From a virus: a DNA stretch of 21,912 nucleotides. Position numbers and translations under genes: made by a program. The stretch is from positions 1 through 21,912 of the IMG/VR virus record IMGVR_UViG_3300015265_000023. One strand, given 5' to 3'. Of this stretch, positions 6,746 through 13,181 are shown piece after piece. The number at the start of each line of letters is the position of its first letter. Position 1 is the first letter of the stretch. The notes beneath the pieces were generated by a model. The model had not been told where the DNA came from, searched no databases, and saw only the letters and a list, made by a program, of their open reading frames with translations.

Positions 6746-7054
6746 TCAGTCTGCGAATATTCGTAGCTGTGCACGGCGATATGCTAGATCAAGCTTCCGC
6801 GACACGTTTTCGGGTATTACGTATTCGTGTCGCGGAAGAGTGAGAAGTGGCGCGGACTTTTGAGGGCCTAGCGCATGAAGATGATGAATCATCAGCGTGA
6901 TCGCCTCGCCCTGTTCCTCGATGCCGCTCCAGGCCATCAGCTCAGCAAGGGCTTGGCGCGTGCCGGTCAGGCAGTGAAGCCTGATCTCTTCTTCGCCGCG
7001 ACTCTTCTTCCTCGCCGCGGACTTCGCTGATCGTTCGGCGTTGCTCTTGGCCAT
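6746..7054 (-). CDS. Small basic phage protein, possibly DNA-binding
   Basis: I start at the ATG at 7054 (MAKSNAERSAKSAARKKSRG), with AAGAGG upstream; the same frame can begin at a TTG at 7069. At 102 aa it has a strongly basic N-terminus, then RLHCLTGTRQALAELMAWSG and a helical stretch, an outline resembling the MAKSNAERQ-type ribbon-helix-helix-like proteins of phages (from memory). Its C-terminal region, LPRHEYVIPENVSRK, is encoded by a palindromic element (6794-6838) whose conserved half also occurs in frame in the rha gene. It is the last gene of the leftward recombination run before the inserted cassette. An overlapping ORF in another frame from 7139 (MKRLSNQVRQ, ATGA-coupled) is an alternative. 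Confidence 0.6.
   Translation of the reverse strand: MAKSNAERSAKSAARKKSRGEEEIRLHCLTGTRQALAELMAWSGIEEQGEAITLMIHHLHALGPQKSAPLLTLPRHEYVIPENVSRKLDLAYRRAQLRIFAD
6794..6838. repeat. Palindromic element inside a coding region
   Basis: CTTCCGCGACACG (6794-6806) and its exact reverse complement CGTGTCGCGGAAG (6826-6838) flank a 19-nt spacer. The 16-mer CGCGACACGTTTTCGG (6798-6813) recurs on the opposite strand inside rha (19814-19829). Both copies have the same orientation and frame relative to their genes, reading ENVSR. Confidence 0.8.
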
Positions 7055-7135
7055 GGCCTGCCTCTTCAAGTCCGTGGGCCGGTAGATCCAGCCATGTTTG
7101 TCGTCGGCGCTGGCGCACCTGGTTGCTGAGCCGCT

Positions 7136-7597
7136 TCATGCTGCGACCTTCACCTGGTGCCAAGCGCCGGCGGCGTAGAACAACTTCGCGGCCAGTGCTT
7201 CATCAAGTGACACTTCCGCAGGAACGGCGATCCACCCCGATGCCACGAGGTGGTTCGGATTGCAGCTGTTTCGCCGCTCCAGGTAGTAATGCTCGATGGC
7301 ATCCGTCAGGCGCTCCACTTTGTAGATGCCCTCGGGCGATATCTCCACCGATTTGACGTACTCGACGCCTCGCTCGTCTCGACACATGGCGCTGAGGTAT
7401 ATCGTCCAGTGGTATGCGAAGTCGAATAGAGCGTTGGCAATCGCCAGGCTCCGGATCTGCCGACAGCTCTTCCAGTTCGCCATGATCTGCGTGCCGCTAG
7501 GGTCGATGTTCACGACCGCGACGTGGTTGGTTCGGAGTAGTGCCCGGCAGCTTCGTTCGGCCCGAGCGAAGCCGTTGTTTGCCTTCCGCTTGCTCAT
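7136..7597 (-). CDS. Conserved Pseudomonas phage protein, unknown function
   Basis: The 153-aa protein has a basic start (MSKRKANNGFARAERSCRAL) and a soluble domain containing SGTQIMANWKSCRQIRSLAIA, an aromatic segment (FDFAYHWTIYLSAM) and a C-terminal part rich in Ala (SLDEALAAKLFYAAGAWHQV). I see no catalytic signature and no membrane helix of full length. Its ATG overlaps the upstream stop as ATGA, so it belongs to the exo/recT operon. It may support recombination or be a regulator; neither can be shown here. Confidence 0.75.
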   Translation of the reverse strand: MSKRKANNGFARAERSCRALLRTNHVAVVNIDPSGTQIMANWKSCRQIRSLAIANALFDFAYHWTIYLSAMCRDERGVEYVKSVEISPEGIYKVERLTDAIEHYYLERRNSCNPNHLVASGWIAVPAEVSLDEALAAKLFYAAGAWHQVKVAA

Positions 7598-7836
7598 AAC
7601 GCCACCGCGAGTTTCCGCAGGGCCTTTCGCTCAGCCGCGGTGATGGCGGGCAGCCGACGCTTGAGGATGGTGTCGGGGTCGATCTTCGCCGATCGCTCCG
7701 CCGGTGGTGGATTGATCTGAGCGGGCTCTGCTCTGGAGAAGCGACCGCCGGCGGCCAAGTGTTGTTCGACCTGGCTGGAAAGCTCCTGCGCTTTATCGCG
7801 CCGGAACTCGATGTCGTATTTCAGGTTGCTGATCAT
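7594..7836 (-). CDS. Small helical phage protein in recombination operon
   Basis: Start chosen at ATG 7836 (MISNLKYDIEFRRDKAQEL), six bases after GAGGTG; a GTG at 7845 lies within the ribosome binding site. The 80-aa protein has an N-terminal helix with LSSQVEQHLAAGG, a Pro-rich linker (PAQINPPPAER) and a C-terminal helix (AAERKALRKLAVAL). No known function. It lies between the exonuclease gene upstream and the 153-aa gene it overlaps by ATGA, so it may assist the exonuclease or annealase. Confidence 0.7.
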   Translation of the reverse strand: MISNLKYDIEFRRDKAQELSSQVEQHLAAGGRFSRAEPAQINPPPAERSAKIDPDTILKRRLPAITAAERKALRKLAVAL

Positions 7837-7856
7837 GGTGGTCACCTCATTAGTTA

Positions 7857-8519
7857 TCAGGCGCTTAAACGATAGGCTTGCGCGCGAGCTCGGTCCGCGA
7901 CCTCATCAACCATGCGATTCAGTTCCAGGTTGAACTGGACGAGCTCCCTGTGCAGGTTGGCGATGTAATCTTCGTCGCGGTAAATCGTCTCGATGTAGAG
8001 CTGGCACTCTTCATCCTGACGCGAATCAAACGACAGAAAATCCCACCACTTCCGCCCCGTGACGAACATGCAACCCTGTACCTGAGGCATATGTTCCTCA
8101 GGCATGCCTTCGAGCCAAGTCTTGACGTGTATCGCCTCGTTGAAAGGGCACTTCGACTCGGTGCCCCCGTCATCGTTGATCAGGCCGTCTGGCGAGCAAC
8201 CGAGCCAGTCGTATTTCGGATGAACGATGAACTCTGACGGCATGACGATGTTGCCGGTCAGCATTTCGTAGGCGTCCTGAGCCTTCTGCTCTTCGGTGTG
8301 ACCCCACTTCATGGAAGCGCTGCTGACGTTGTGTTTGGACTTCTTTGCCAGCCGCTCGAAGCACAGCTCGCGCATATATGAGGTGCGCGCCCCCATTGGC
8401 TCGCGCTTCCCGTTTTTGTCTGGCTTCCCCCAAGCCACCACATCTTTGAATCGGCTGGCGGTCACTCGGCCTGATCGGTCGGCATGCCACTTCTCTGTAC
8501 CCTGAAGTTCCGCCCTCAC
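7857..8519 (-). CDS. YqaJ/lambda-Exo-like recombination exonuclease
   Basis: This 220-aa protein should degrade one strand of duplex DNA from ends, giving the single strand that the annealase next door uses. It shows the PD-(D/E)XK layout of the YqaJ/lambda exonuclease family: W11-H and RSGRVTAS at the N-terminus (15-22), KWGHTEE (71-77), SPDG with Asp111, E121-S-K, and MPQVQGCMFV with the family's conserved Gln (144-153). Length matches lambda Exo (226 aa). The start is a GTG that shares one base with the TAG stop of recT (TAGTG), so the pair is translationally coupled, as expected for proteins that work together. Confidence 0.93.
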   Translation of the reverse strand: MRAELQGTEKWHADRSGRVTASRFKDVVAWGKPDKNGKREPMGARTSYMRELCFERLAKKSKHNVSSASMKWGHTEEQKAQDAYEMLTGNIVMPSEFIVHPKYDWLGCSPDGLINDDGGTESKCPFNEAIHVKTWLEGMPEEHMPQVQGCMFVTGRKWWDFLSFDSRQDEECQLYIETIYRDEDYIANLHRELVQFNLELNRMVDEVADRARAQAYRLSA

Positions 8520-9508
8520 TACGCTGCCTCCTCGGCCTGTGCCAGGTCGTCGTGGTTGCCGGTTATGTCGGTGAAGTCGCCATCAACAGTTGCCGCCATG
8601 GCCTTGAGCGCTTCATGGCACTCCAAGCCGATTGCTGCGCGCTGCTTAGGCTTGAGACCAGCCCAGGCTGTCGCATAGGCTTCAATGTCCTGCTGCTTCG
8701 CGACGGCCAAAAGATCTGCGAATACTCCGTCGATTTCCGGCGACGGGGACTTCGGGCCGAACGACACGCTGGAGGCGGCGGCAGTGTTCGCAGCCTGCTT
8801 CACAGGGGTGATATCGATTTCGCCGCCGTACGAGTCTTCGAACTCGTCGGGCGTGTAGACGCCGAGGATGACGTCAGGGCAGAAGAGTCGCGCCCATTTT
8901 TTTGTCACCAGGTAGGCAATCTGTTGCTTGGGGTCTTCCGCCCAAAGCGTAGAGTTTCGCGTGCGGACTTGGGTGAGCAGAAGTTCCAGAATGCGGGGTT
9001 CGTCTTCGCCCTTGAAGGTCGCCCAGACCTTGATCCCGAGACCTTTTTCGTCGTCAAAGCTCCACGCCGGAACACGGTACTTTTTGAACTCACCAGTGTC
9101 CTCGTCCTTCTTGGTCTTGCTGGTGACTTCGCGCATCTTCCCGATGACGTTTTCCCAGCTACCGAACCACTCAAAGTTCAAGCGACCCTTGACTGGTGCC
9201 TTTGCAGTGATCACTGCGTTGACGAGCTGTGCCTCATAGCTCAATGCACCGCCGTTGACGATGAACGTCTTCTGCGGAACTGCGAATGGGTTCATCTGCC
9301 ACTGCATTGCTTGCAGCACTACCGCCATGCAATCGGCTTGATTGCCCTTCAGATGCTTGGGGACTGTTGTCACGCCCTTCGACATCATCAGCGCGAGATC
9401 GCTCATCGACTTCATGGTGCCTGGGTCGAGGATGAGCGCTGCAGCGTTGTGCGATGGATCGTGGTACGTGGCGAGGCCGGTTTGTGCTTGGGTGTCTGAA
9501 TCGGTCAT
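8519..9508 (-). CDS. recT: RecT-family single-strand annealing protein
   Basis: A 329-aa annealase that should coat single-stranded DNA and pair complementary strands in phage recombination. The RecT signature region includes KGNQADCMAVVLQAMQW, NPFAVPQKTFIVNGGALSYE and AQLVNAVI near residues 54-103. It is followed by a FEWFGSWENVIGK segment and the C-terminal half of the domain (KKWARLFCPDVILGVYTPDEFED). The last hundred residues are a variable Ala-rich tail, often where the partner exonuclease or SSB is contacted. GGAGAG precedes the ATG. The exonuclease gene follows directly with overlapping stop and start. Similar in domain to E. coli Rac RecT; the symbol is by family. Confidence 0.92.
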   Translation of the reverse strand: MTDSDTQAQTGLATYHDPSHNAAALILDPGTMKSMSDLALMMSKGVTTVPKHLKGNQADCMAVVLQAMQWQMNPFAVPQKTFIVNGGALSYEAQLVNAVITAKAPVKGRLNFEWFGSWENVIGKMREVTSKTKKDEDTGEFKKYRVPAWSFDDEKGLGIKVWATFKGEDEPRILELLLTQVRTRNSTLWAEDPKQQIAYLVTKKWARLFCPDVILGVYTPDEFEDSYGGEIDITPVKQAANTAAASSVSFGPKSPSPEIDGVFADLLAVAKQQDIEAYATAWAGLKPKQRAAIGLECHEALKAMAATVDGDFTDITGNHDDLAQAEEAA

Positions 9509-9558
9509 AGCGCTCTCCGCGGCCGACGGGTAGGTCGACCTTCAGATGGAAAGGGTGG

Positions 9559-10716
9559 TTAGAAGCGGATGGCGCGAAGCCAGGCGCGAGCAGTGTCGAG
9601 GTGCACGTCGAAGCCCAAGGCTACAACCTCGACAATGTCTTCAACCGGTGGCGCATCGACGGTCACGTCGTCGGTCTCAGCCGCGGCCACAAGCGCGCTG
9701 ATAGGAGCAACTTCGACTTTCTCTATGACCGCCGGCGCAGCTACAGAAATCGCTGTAGCGGGTGCGGCCGCATGGGCGCGCAGACGGGCCAGCTCTTCCT
9801 GGTCGCGCTGATACTGCGCGTCGCGTTCGCGCTGCTGGCGCTGTTGCTCTTCCTGCTGCTCACGCTGTTGGCGTTGCTGGGCTTCCATGTCCCGGCGCTG
9901 CTGGTCCAGATCGTCCTGCTGCTTCTTCAAACGCAGGCGGTCTTCCTCGGCGCGTTGTTTGCGCAACTCCTCAGCCTCAGCGTCGGCAATACGTTGCTTC
10001 TCGCGCAACTCGTCGAGCTCTTTTTGCTGGGCCAGTAGCTTGGCGGCAGCCTTTTCGCGTTCAACGGCAGACTTGTGCAGCGTTTCAAGCTGATCAATCG
10101 CGTTGTCACGGGCGATGGTGCCTTCAGCTTCGAATTCGGCATATTCTTCGGGCAGGATCACCGACACCTTGACGCCTTGCAGGATCTCGGCGATGTCGGC
10201 TGCGCTACGGCTTGCATATGCAGCAGCGACAGAGCTGAAGCGGGTAATCCTCGCCCGGATGGTTTCGACACGCTCAGCCTCGACGCGCTCGCGTTCGGCT
10301 TTGGCGTCAGCTACGCGTTTTTCCTCGGCTTTAATTGCTTCGTCGACAGGCGCTTCAATTGCCAACACGCGATCCTTCAGCGCCTCGCCGAACTCCTTAA
10401 CCTGGTTGACGCGAGCCTGGGCATCTTTGACTTTCTGCTGATAGGGAACGAGCGCCGTCTTGGTGGTGTTCGCCAAGGCATAGCGCACGTCGCGGATATC
10501 GACGCGAACTTCCTTCGCATTCGCCAAACCTTCGCTGGTCGAGCAGTCAACGACCAGCTTCGCGTAAGTGGTCTCCAGACGAACGATCTGTTCTTCATGA
10601 GGCCGATATTCTGCGATGTCGGTGACGGCTACCGCAGGGGCGACATTTTTTTTGGCGCCGTCGGTTTCGCTGATTTCGAGGGATTCTTGAACGGCTGCTT
10701 TAGTATTTGCGGACAT
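9559..10716 (-). CDS. DUF1351-like coiled-coil protein
   Basis: At 385 aa this protein starts with a helical domain (IAEYRPHEEQIVRLETTYAK and the region to about residue 130) typical of DUF1351-like phage proteins found beside recT. Next comes a segment of about 60 residues (ITRFSSVAAAYASRSAADIAEILQG), then a long Glu/Gln/Arg-rich coiled coil (about 215-305) with stretches such as QQRRDMEAQQRQQREQQEEQ. It ends in an Ala/Val-rich acidic tail. It probably forms an elongated oligomer; a scaffold or accessory role in recombination is inferred from position only. The low-complexity Gln/Arg tract at 9800-9930 is a spot where length variation would be expected. AGGAAC precedes the ATG. Confidence 0.8.
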   Translation of the reverse strand: MSANTKAAVQESLEISETDGAKKNVAPAVAVTDIAEYRPHEEQIVRLETTYAKLVVDCSTSEGLANAKEVRVDIRDVRYALANTTKTALVPYQQKVKDAQARVNQVKEFGEALKDRVLAIEAPVDEAIKAEEKRVADAKAERERVEAERVETIRARITRFSSVAAAYASRSAADIAEILQGVKVSVILPEEYAEFEAEGTIARDNAIDQLETLHKSAVEREKAAAKLLAQQKELDELREKQRIADAEAEELRKQRAEEDRLRLKKQQDDLDQQRRDMEAQQRQQREQQEEQQRQQRERDAQYQRDQEELARLRAHAAAPATAISVAAPAVIEKVEVAPISALVAAAETDDVTVDAPPVEDIVEVVALGFDVHLDTARAWLRAIRF

Positions 10717-10759
10717 GACAGTTCCTGGCCGCGCGGTGCGCAGCGTTTGAAATGACGGG

Positions 10760-10876
10760 TTATTGAGTGAGCTGGGAGCAGTAGGAGCTGGCGAGCATCC
10801 AAGCTGTGAAGAACAGCAGGGCGACGGTCGCGCCGCGCCAGGTGTAAATGCGGTGCGCGCGCTGTTGGCGGGTCAT
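10760..10876 (-). CDS. Small membrane protein (38 aa)
   Basis: The ORF opens with a basic head, MTRQQRAHRIYTWRG, followed by one hydrophobic helix (ATVALLFFTAWMLASSY) and a short polar tail. That is a typical one-helix inner-membrane peptide with the N-terminus inside. The ATG overlaps the stop of the upstream gene as ATGA, the coupling used by all its neighbours, which supports real translation. Function unknown; such peptides near lambda red-like genes could be Kil- or Gam-like in role, but there is no sequence evidence for that. Confidence 0.55.
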   Translation of the reverse strand: MTRQQRAHRIYTWRGATVALLFFTAWMLASSYCSQLTQ

Positions 10877-11067
10877 GGTCGAACTCGCACCGCGATCCGG
10901 CGACCCTTCATGGTGGGCGCCAGGCGCTGTGGCAAGTTGGCGACCAGCTCTTCGCGCTTGCGGCCGATAACCTCATTGAAGGGCAGGCCAAATCCGAGCA
11001 GGGAAATCTTGCGCTCGATGTCGTCGAGCTGTTCGTCGATCAAGTTTTTCACTGGTGCGGTGGTCAT
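10873..11067 (-). CDS. Small phage protein (64 aa)
   Basis: This small soluble protein has an acidic helix at the start (VKNLIDEQLDDIERKISLLG) and a basic end (MKGRRIAVRVRP). AAGGGAG lies upstream of the ATG. It sits in a chain of four genes whose stops and starts overlap as ATGA. I do not recognise the family; a helical dimer that binds nucleic acid or a partner protein would fit its charge distribution. Confidence 0.65.
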   Translation of the reverse strand: MTTAPVKNLIDEQLDDIERKISLLGFGLPFNEVIGRKREELVANLPQRLAPTMKGRRIAVRVRP

Positions 11068-11276
11068 GACGCTCTCCCTTGCCGCATATCAAAAGTGCGG
11101 CGTAAACGCTCGGTGTATTTGGCGTCTTCATCGGCGCTGATGATGCTCAGCGTGCGGAAGATGAGGATTGCAGTATTGGCCGATGCCTTTACTGCGATGG
11201 CGCTGCACTGGGGGTCGATCATGCTTTGGATGTAGCCATCAAGCATTCCGGTCGCAAGGTCGTGCTGGCTGCTCAT
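11064..11276 (-). CDS. Small phage protein (70 aa)
   Basis: I start at ATG 11276 (MSSQHDLATGMLDGYIQSMI), which follows GGAGG and overlaps the upstream stop as ATGA; a longer reading from 11303 runs into the preceding gene. The protein is mostly helical with a mildly hydrophobic centre (ANTAILIFRTLSII) and a basic end. Unknown function; second in the coupled chain. Confidence 0.65.
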   Translation of the reverse strand: MSSQHDLATGMLDGYIQSMIDPQCSAIAVKASANTAILIFRTLSIISADEDAKYTERLRRTFDMRQGRAS

Positions 11277-11521
11277 GCTGGCGCCTCCTTCAAGCCCCAA
11301 CATTCACCAATGGCGTCGACCGCAGCAGCTACACGACTTGCACTCGCCTTGCGTTCAGCGAGCAATCGAACATCGCGATCAGCCAGCGCTTGGGTGCGTT
11401 TGATCTCGGTCGCCTCGTAGTCGTGGAACTGCTCAGGCTGCGATTTCTTCTCGCGCCCCCAAGCGTCGTAGCGCCCGTCCCACGCTCGGGCCTGCGCACT
11501 GTCTGCGTAGCTGGTTGCCAT
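11273..11521 (-). CDS. Small charged helical phage protein (82 aa)
   Basis: This first gene of the coupled chain encodes a charged helical protein (REKKSQPEQFHDYEATEIKR, then ALADRDVRLLAERKASASRV). CTGGAGG is its ribosome binding site. The sequence has no Cys-His cluster or membrane segment, only a single Cys near the end. Unknown function. Its start lies just beyond the terminator at 11637-11662, so on the left transcript it is the first gene that would require read-through or its own promoter. Confidence 0.65.
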   Translation of the reverse strand: MATSYADSAQARAWDGRYDAWGREKKSQPEQFHDYEATEIKRTQALADRDVRLLAERKASASRVAAAVDAIGECWGLKEAPA

Positions 11522-11636
11522 GGTCGCCTCCAGAGTGGCGGGTGTTGATCAAACAAAACTCGGCTGCACTCATCCATTCCGCTGGTTGCCGTTGGGCGCG
11601 GAGGGGAGTGCATGCGATTGGTGTCGGAGAAGATGA

Positions 11637-11662
11637 GAAAGCCCAGATTGTCTCGGGCTTTC
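11637..11662 (-). terminator. Hairpin terminator after the PL7 gene
   Basis: GAAAGCCC (11637-11644) pairs with GGGCTTTC (11655-11662) around a 10-base loop. On the minus strand the stem is followed by a pyrimidine-rich stretch rather than a clean T-run. It lies about 32 bases after the stop at 11694 and before the coupled small genes, so it would divide the left operon unless antitermination occurs. Confidence 0.65.
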
Positions 11663-11693
11663 CGCGGAGCTCTCTGCCTGAAACGTGGCTATG

Positions 11694-12368
11694 TCAGTCG
11701 TGGGTGATGGACAGATCGCTGATAACGCAGACCGAACCGTCTTCCGGGTCGGTGGTGTCGGAGTAATCGATTTGGTTGTACACGCCGCCGTGAAAGGCGA
11801 GAGTTTTCGTGTCCCAGGTATCGTCGAGGCGCATGATTGCGGAAGTGAATTTGATGCCATTACAGCTCGCCGATACGGACACGGCACCGCTGGAGTTTGC
11901 GTGAATGTTGATCTTGAAGAGTGCGCCGAGCGGTACGTTTTCCAATACCGTCGAGTTGATCGGATCGTCTTGTAGGTAGCTCGACCGAAACCCCATGGTG
12001 ATTTTGCCTTTGTTCCAGAACACCTTTACCGGGGGGCGTTCAGAACCCTGAACGTGAATTTGGCCGATCACGACCTTCTGCAGCGAATTGACCTTCGTCA
12101 ACCGCATTTCTTGACGGCACCAATGGTCTGCAGCACTAGAAAATGGCCAGTAACCAGGCTCTTTCCATTCGCAGCGAGTTCGATGGACGCTTTTACTTGA
12201 AGCTCCAAGGGTTGGCGCTGCCATCTGCAGCGATCCGTCGGGAAGCATTGAGATGACACTGGGGCATTCGATCAGCGCTCGCCAACCGATCAGGTCGAGG
12301 GATATAGGGTTTGTGTCGGAAATTGGAAGCGGGGTGGCGATGGTGAAGTTGCTGATGTCTACAGTCAT
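11694..12368 (-). CDS. Polysaccharide lyase family 7 (alginate-lyase-like) protein
   Basis: The 224-aa product is the size of one PL7 beta-jelly-roll domain, whose members cut alginate by beta-elimination. The family's three active-site strands can be seen: RTRCEWKE (63-70; R65-x-E67-x-K69 in place of R-x-E-x-R), IGQIH (101-105; catalytic-type Gln103 and His105), and LAFHGGVYNQ (190-199; second half of Y-x-K-x-G-x-Y-x-Q, keeping Tyr197 but not the leading Tyr or Lys). The start at 12368 follows AAGGATT; there is no signal peptide, so release would need lysis or a particle. The gene is first after the left promoter, not among tail genes. Activity and substrate are unproven because two motif positions differ from the norm. 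Confidence 0.8.
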   Translation of the reverse strand: MTVDISNFTIATPLPISDTNPISLDLIGWRALIECPSVISMLPDGSLQMAAPTLGASSKSVHRTRCEWKEPGYWPFSSAADHWCRQEMRLTKVNSLQKVVIGQIHVQGSERPPVKVFWNKGKITMGFRSSYLQDDPINSTVLENVPLGALFKINIHANSSGAVSVSASCNGIKFTSAIMRLDDTWDTKTLAFHGGVYNQIDYSDTTDPEDGSVCVISDLSITHD

Positions 12369-12550
12369 TGTCGAATCCTTATTGCCCGTTGATTTCCCGT
12401 CTGGCCCTGTCGCCAAGGCCAGGCAGTGAAATCTGTTTTCTCCACCACGCGCATCGCCGGATTCATATCTCTGGCCGTCGTCGCACATTTCGTGTTCGGT
12501 GCTGGTACGGCTGGCTTGCGTGGTTTCGCGTACTCACATCTGATGAGCAC
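12365..12550 (-). CDS. Possible small ORF coupled to the PL7 gene
   Basis: A GTG-started frame of 61 codons (begins MLIRCEYAKPRKPAVPAPNT) ends in a TGA that overlaps the PL7 ATG as ATGA. It is basic, Pro-rich in its first third and has two Cys residues. The ribosome binding site is weak. Frame overlap with PL7 fits the coupling style of this phage, but all frames here are open for a while, so it may be non-coding leader. Confidence 0.35.
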   Translation of the reverse strand: MLIRCEYAKPRKPAVPAPNTKCATTARDMNPAMRVVEKTDFTAWPWRQGQTGNQRAIRIRQ

Positions 12551-12640
12551 GGCCAGTTCCAGAGCTGGCGTGGCATCGACTATTTGTTGCTCGCGCTTAC
12601 CGGCTTACACCCGGGGTAGTCGATGGCGAGGATCCTGAGC

Positions 12641-12652
12641 TGTTAAAGAGCG
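12641..12652 (-). promoter_or_regulatory. boxA antitermination element
   Basis: On the minus strand this reads CGCTCTTTAACA, a match to the boxA core of lambda nut and ribosomal RNA leaders. It lies about 50 bases into the predicted left transcript. A small hairpin candidate (CCGG pairs around TGTAAG, about 12604-12622) follows and could serve as boxB. This points to Nus-dependent antitermination of the left operon. Confidence 0.6.
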
Positions 12653-12709
12653 GCGGGTGTTGACCCTTCGCTGCCGGTCCCTTGTTTGGTACTCGGTGGC
12701 GATGGATGT

Positions 12710-12738
12710 AAATTAACCGCCGGTTTATTCTACGTCAA
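12710..12738 (-). promoter_or_regulatory. Left promoter (PL-like)
   Basis: Reading leftward: -35 TTGACG (12738-12733), a 17-base spacer, then -10 TAATTT (12715-12710). Operator sequences overlap both elements, so repressor binding would block polymerase. It would drive the PL7 gene and, with antitermination, the recombination genes. Confidence 0.75.
12713..12727. promoter_or_regulatory. Repressor operator, left region site 1
   Basis: TTAACCGCCGGTTTA, a near-perfect palindrome matching the sites between cI and cro (consensus TTAACCGSCGGTTAA). It overlaps the -10 of the left promoter. Centre at 12720, 24 bp from site 2. Confidence 0.78.
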
Positions 12739-12751
12739 CACCGGCGGTTAA
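12737..12751. promoter_or_regulatory. Repressor operator, left region site 2
   Basis: AACACCGGCGGTTAA, with one perfect half-site and one degenerate half. It overlaps the -35 of the left promoter. Centre at 12744; the 24-bp spacing equals that in the right operator. Confidence 0.72.
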
Positions 12752-12820
12752 TTTATTTTCCATGGCTGTGGCGTATGCTTTGGCTTTAGCTGTATATATA
12801 TCCAGCATTCAGGGGGCGAG

Positions 12821-13132
12821 ATGGCGAAGGCGAAAAAACAAGAAAGGCAGGTAGAGCGTCTGGAGATGAGCGGGATTGAAAGGTTGGGGCTTCGCGTGTC
12901 GTCGATGATCAATCACCCCGTAGCGCAGATTCAGCGCTGGGTAACGATCCATCGCCTGGACACGGACGGTGATCGGGAGTGGGTGGAGGTTATGGGACTG
13001 CTAAACGAAACGGACGGCATAGACATGACGTTCAACGACGACGAGTCGGTGACGCTGAAGTGGGAGGCGAGCACCGATGAGGATCGGCCTGTCGAGGTTT
13101 ATGATCCAGTCGAGGAGCCAGCGCCATTTTGA
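12821..13132 (+). CDS. DUF1654 family protein
   Basis: This 103-aa protein contains GIERLGLRVSSMINHPVAQ and a following strand-helix unit ending in VTLKW, the core of DUF1654, a small family known mainly from Pseudomonas and its phages, with no established function. The basic head (MAKAKKQERQVERLEM) precedes the domain, and a short acidic tail follows (DEDRPVEVYDPVEEPAPF). AGGGGG lies upstream of the ATG. It is the only rightward gene at the left control region, divergent from PL, and ends at a strong terminator, so it is a single-gene unit. A TATATA at 12793 could be its -10. Confidence 0.82.
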   Translation: MAKAKKQERQVERLEMSGIERLGLRVSSMINHPVAQIQRWVTIHRLDTDGDREWVEVMGLLNETDGIDMTFNDDESVTLKWEASTDEDRPVEVYDPVEEPAPF

Positions 13133-13138
13133 CGAGCA

Positions 13139-13168
13139 CAAAAAAGCCCGCGCTTTGGCGGGCTTTCA
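13139..13168. terminator. Bidirectional terminator
   Basis: AAAGCCCGC (13143-13151) pairs with GCGGGCTTT (13158-13166) around a short loop, with A-run before and T-run after the stem. It lies between two convergent genes and should stop both the DUF1654 transcript and the leftward gene from 13535. Confidence 0.85.
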
Positions 13169-13181
13169 ATTGGAATGGGTG

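Larger units (their letters stand above)
12369..12820. other. Left control region with long leader
   Basis: This stretch between the divergent PL7 and DUF1654 genes carries the left promoter, two operators and a boxA. Apart from the weak coupled ORF at 12365-12550, I see only an Arg-rich 37-codon frame from 12576 on the minus strand (MPRQLWNWPC..., ending VRRRPEI), too weakly supported to call. Confidence 0.6.

Noticed and set aside
6794-6838. The palindrome as a transcription terminator for the convergent genes
   Set aside because: No T-run on either side, a long spacer, and it lies inside a coding frame; the sequence match with rha points elsewhere.
8552-9499. A 315-codon plus-strand frame opposite recT
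   Set aside because: It is the antisense shadow of a GC-rich gene: recT has clear family motifs, and the plus-strand frame has no ribosome binding site or recognisable sequence.
10075-10755. Long plus-strand frames opposite the coiled-coil gene
   Set aside because: Repetitive Glu/Gln/Arg coding on the minus strand produces Leu/Ala-rich open frames on the other strand; no start signals.
12463-12576. Arg-rich 37-codon frame on the left leader as an N-like antiterminator
   Set aside because: Position and charge are tempting, but there is no ribosome binding site and no N-family sequence; kept only as a remark.
12426-12638. Plus-strand frame with a hydrophobic N-terminus upstream of PL
   Set aside because: GTG start without a ribosome binding site, and it runs against the predicted left transcript through the boxA region.
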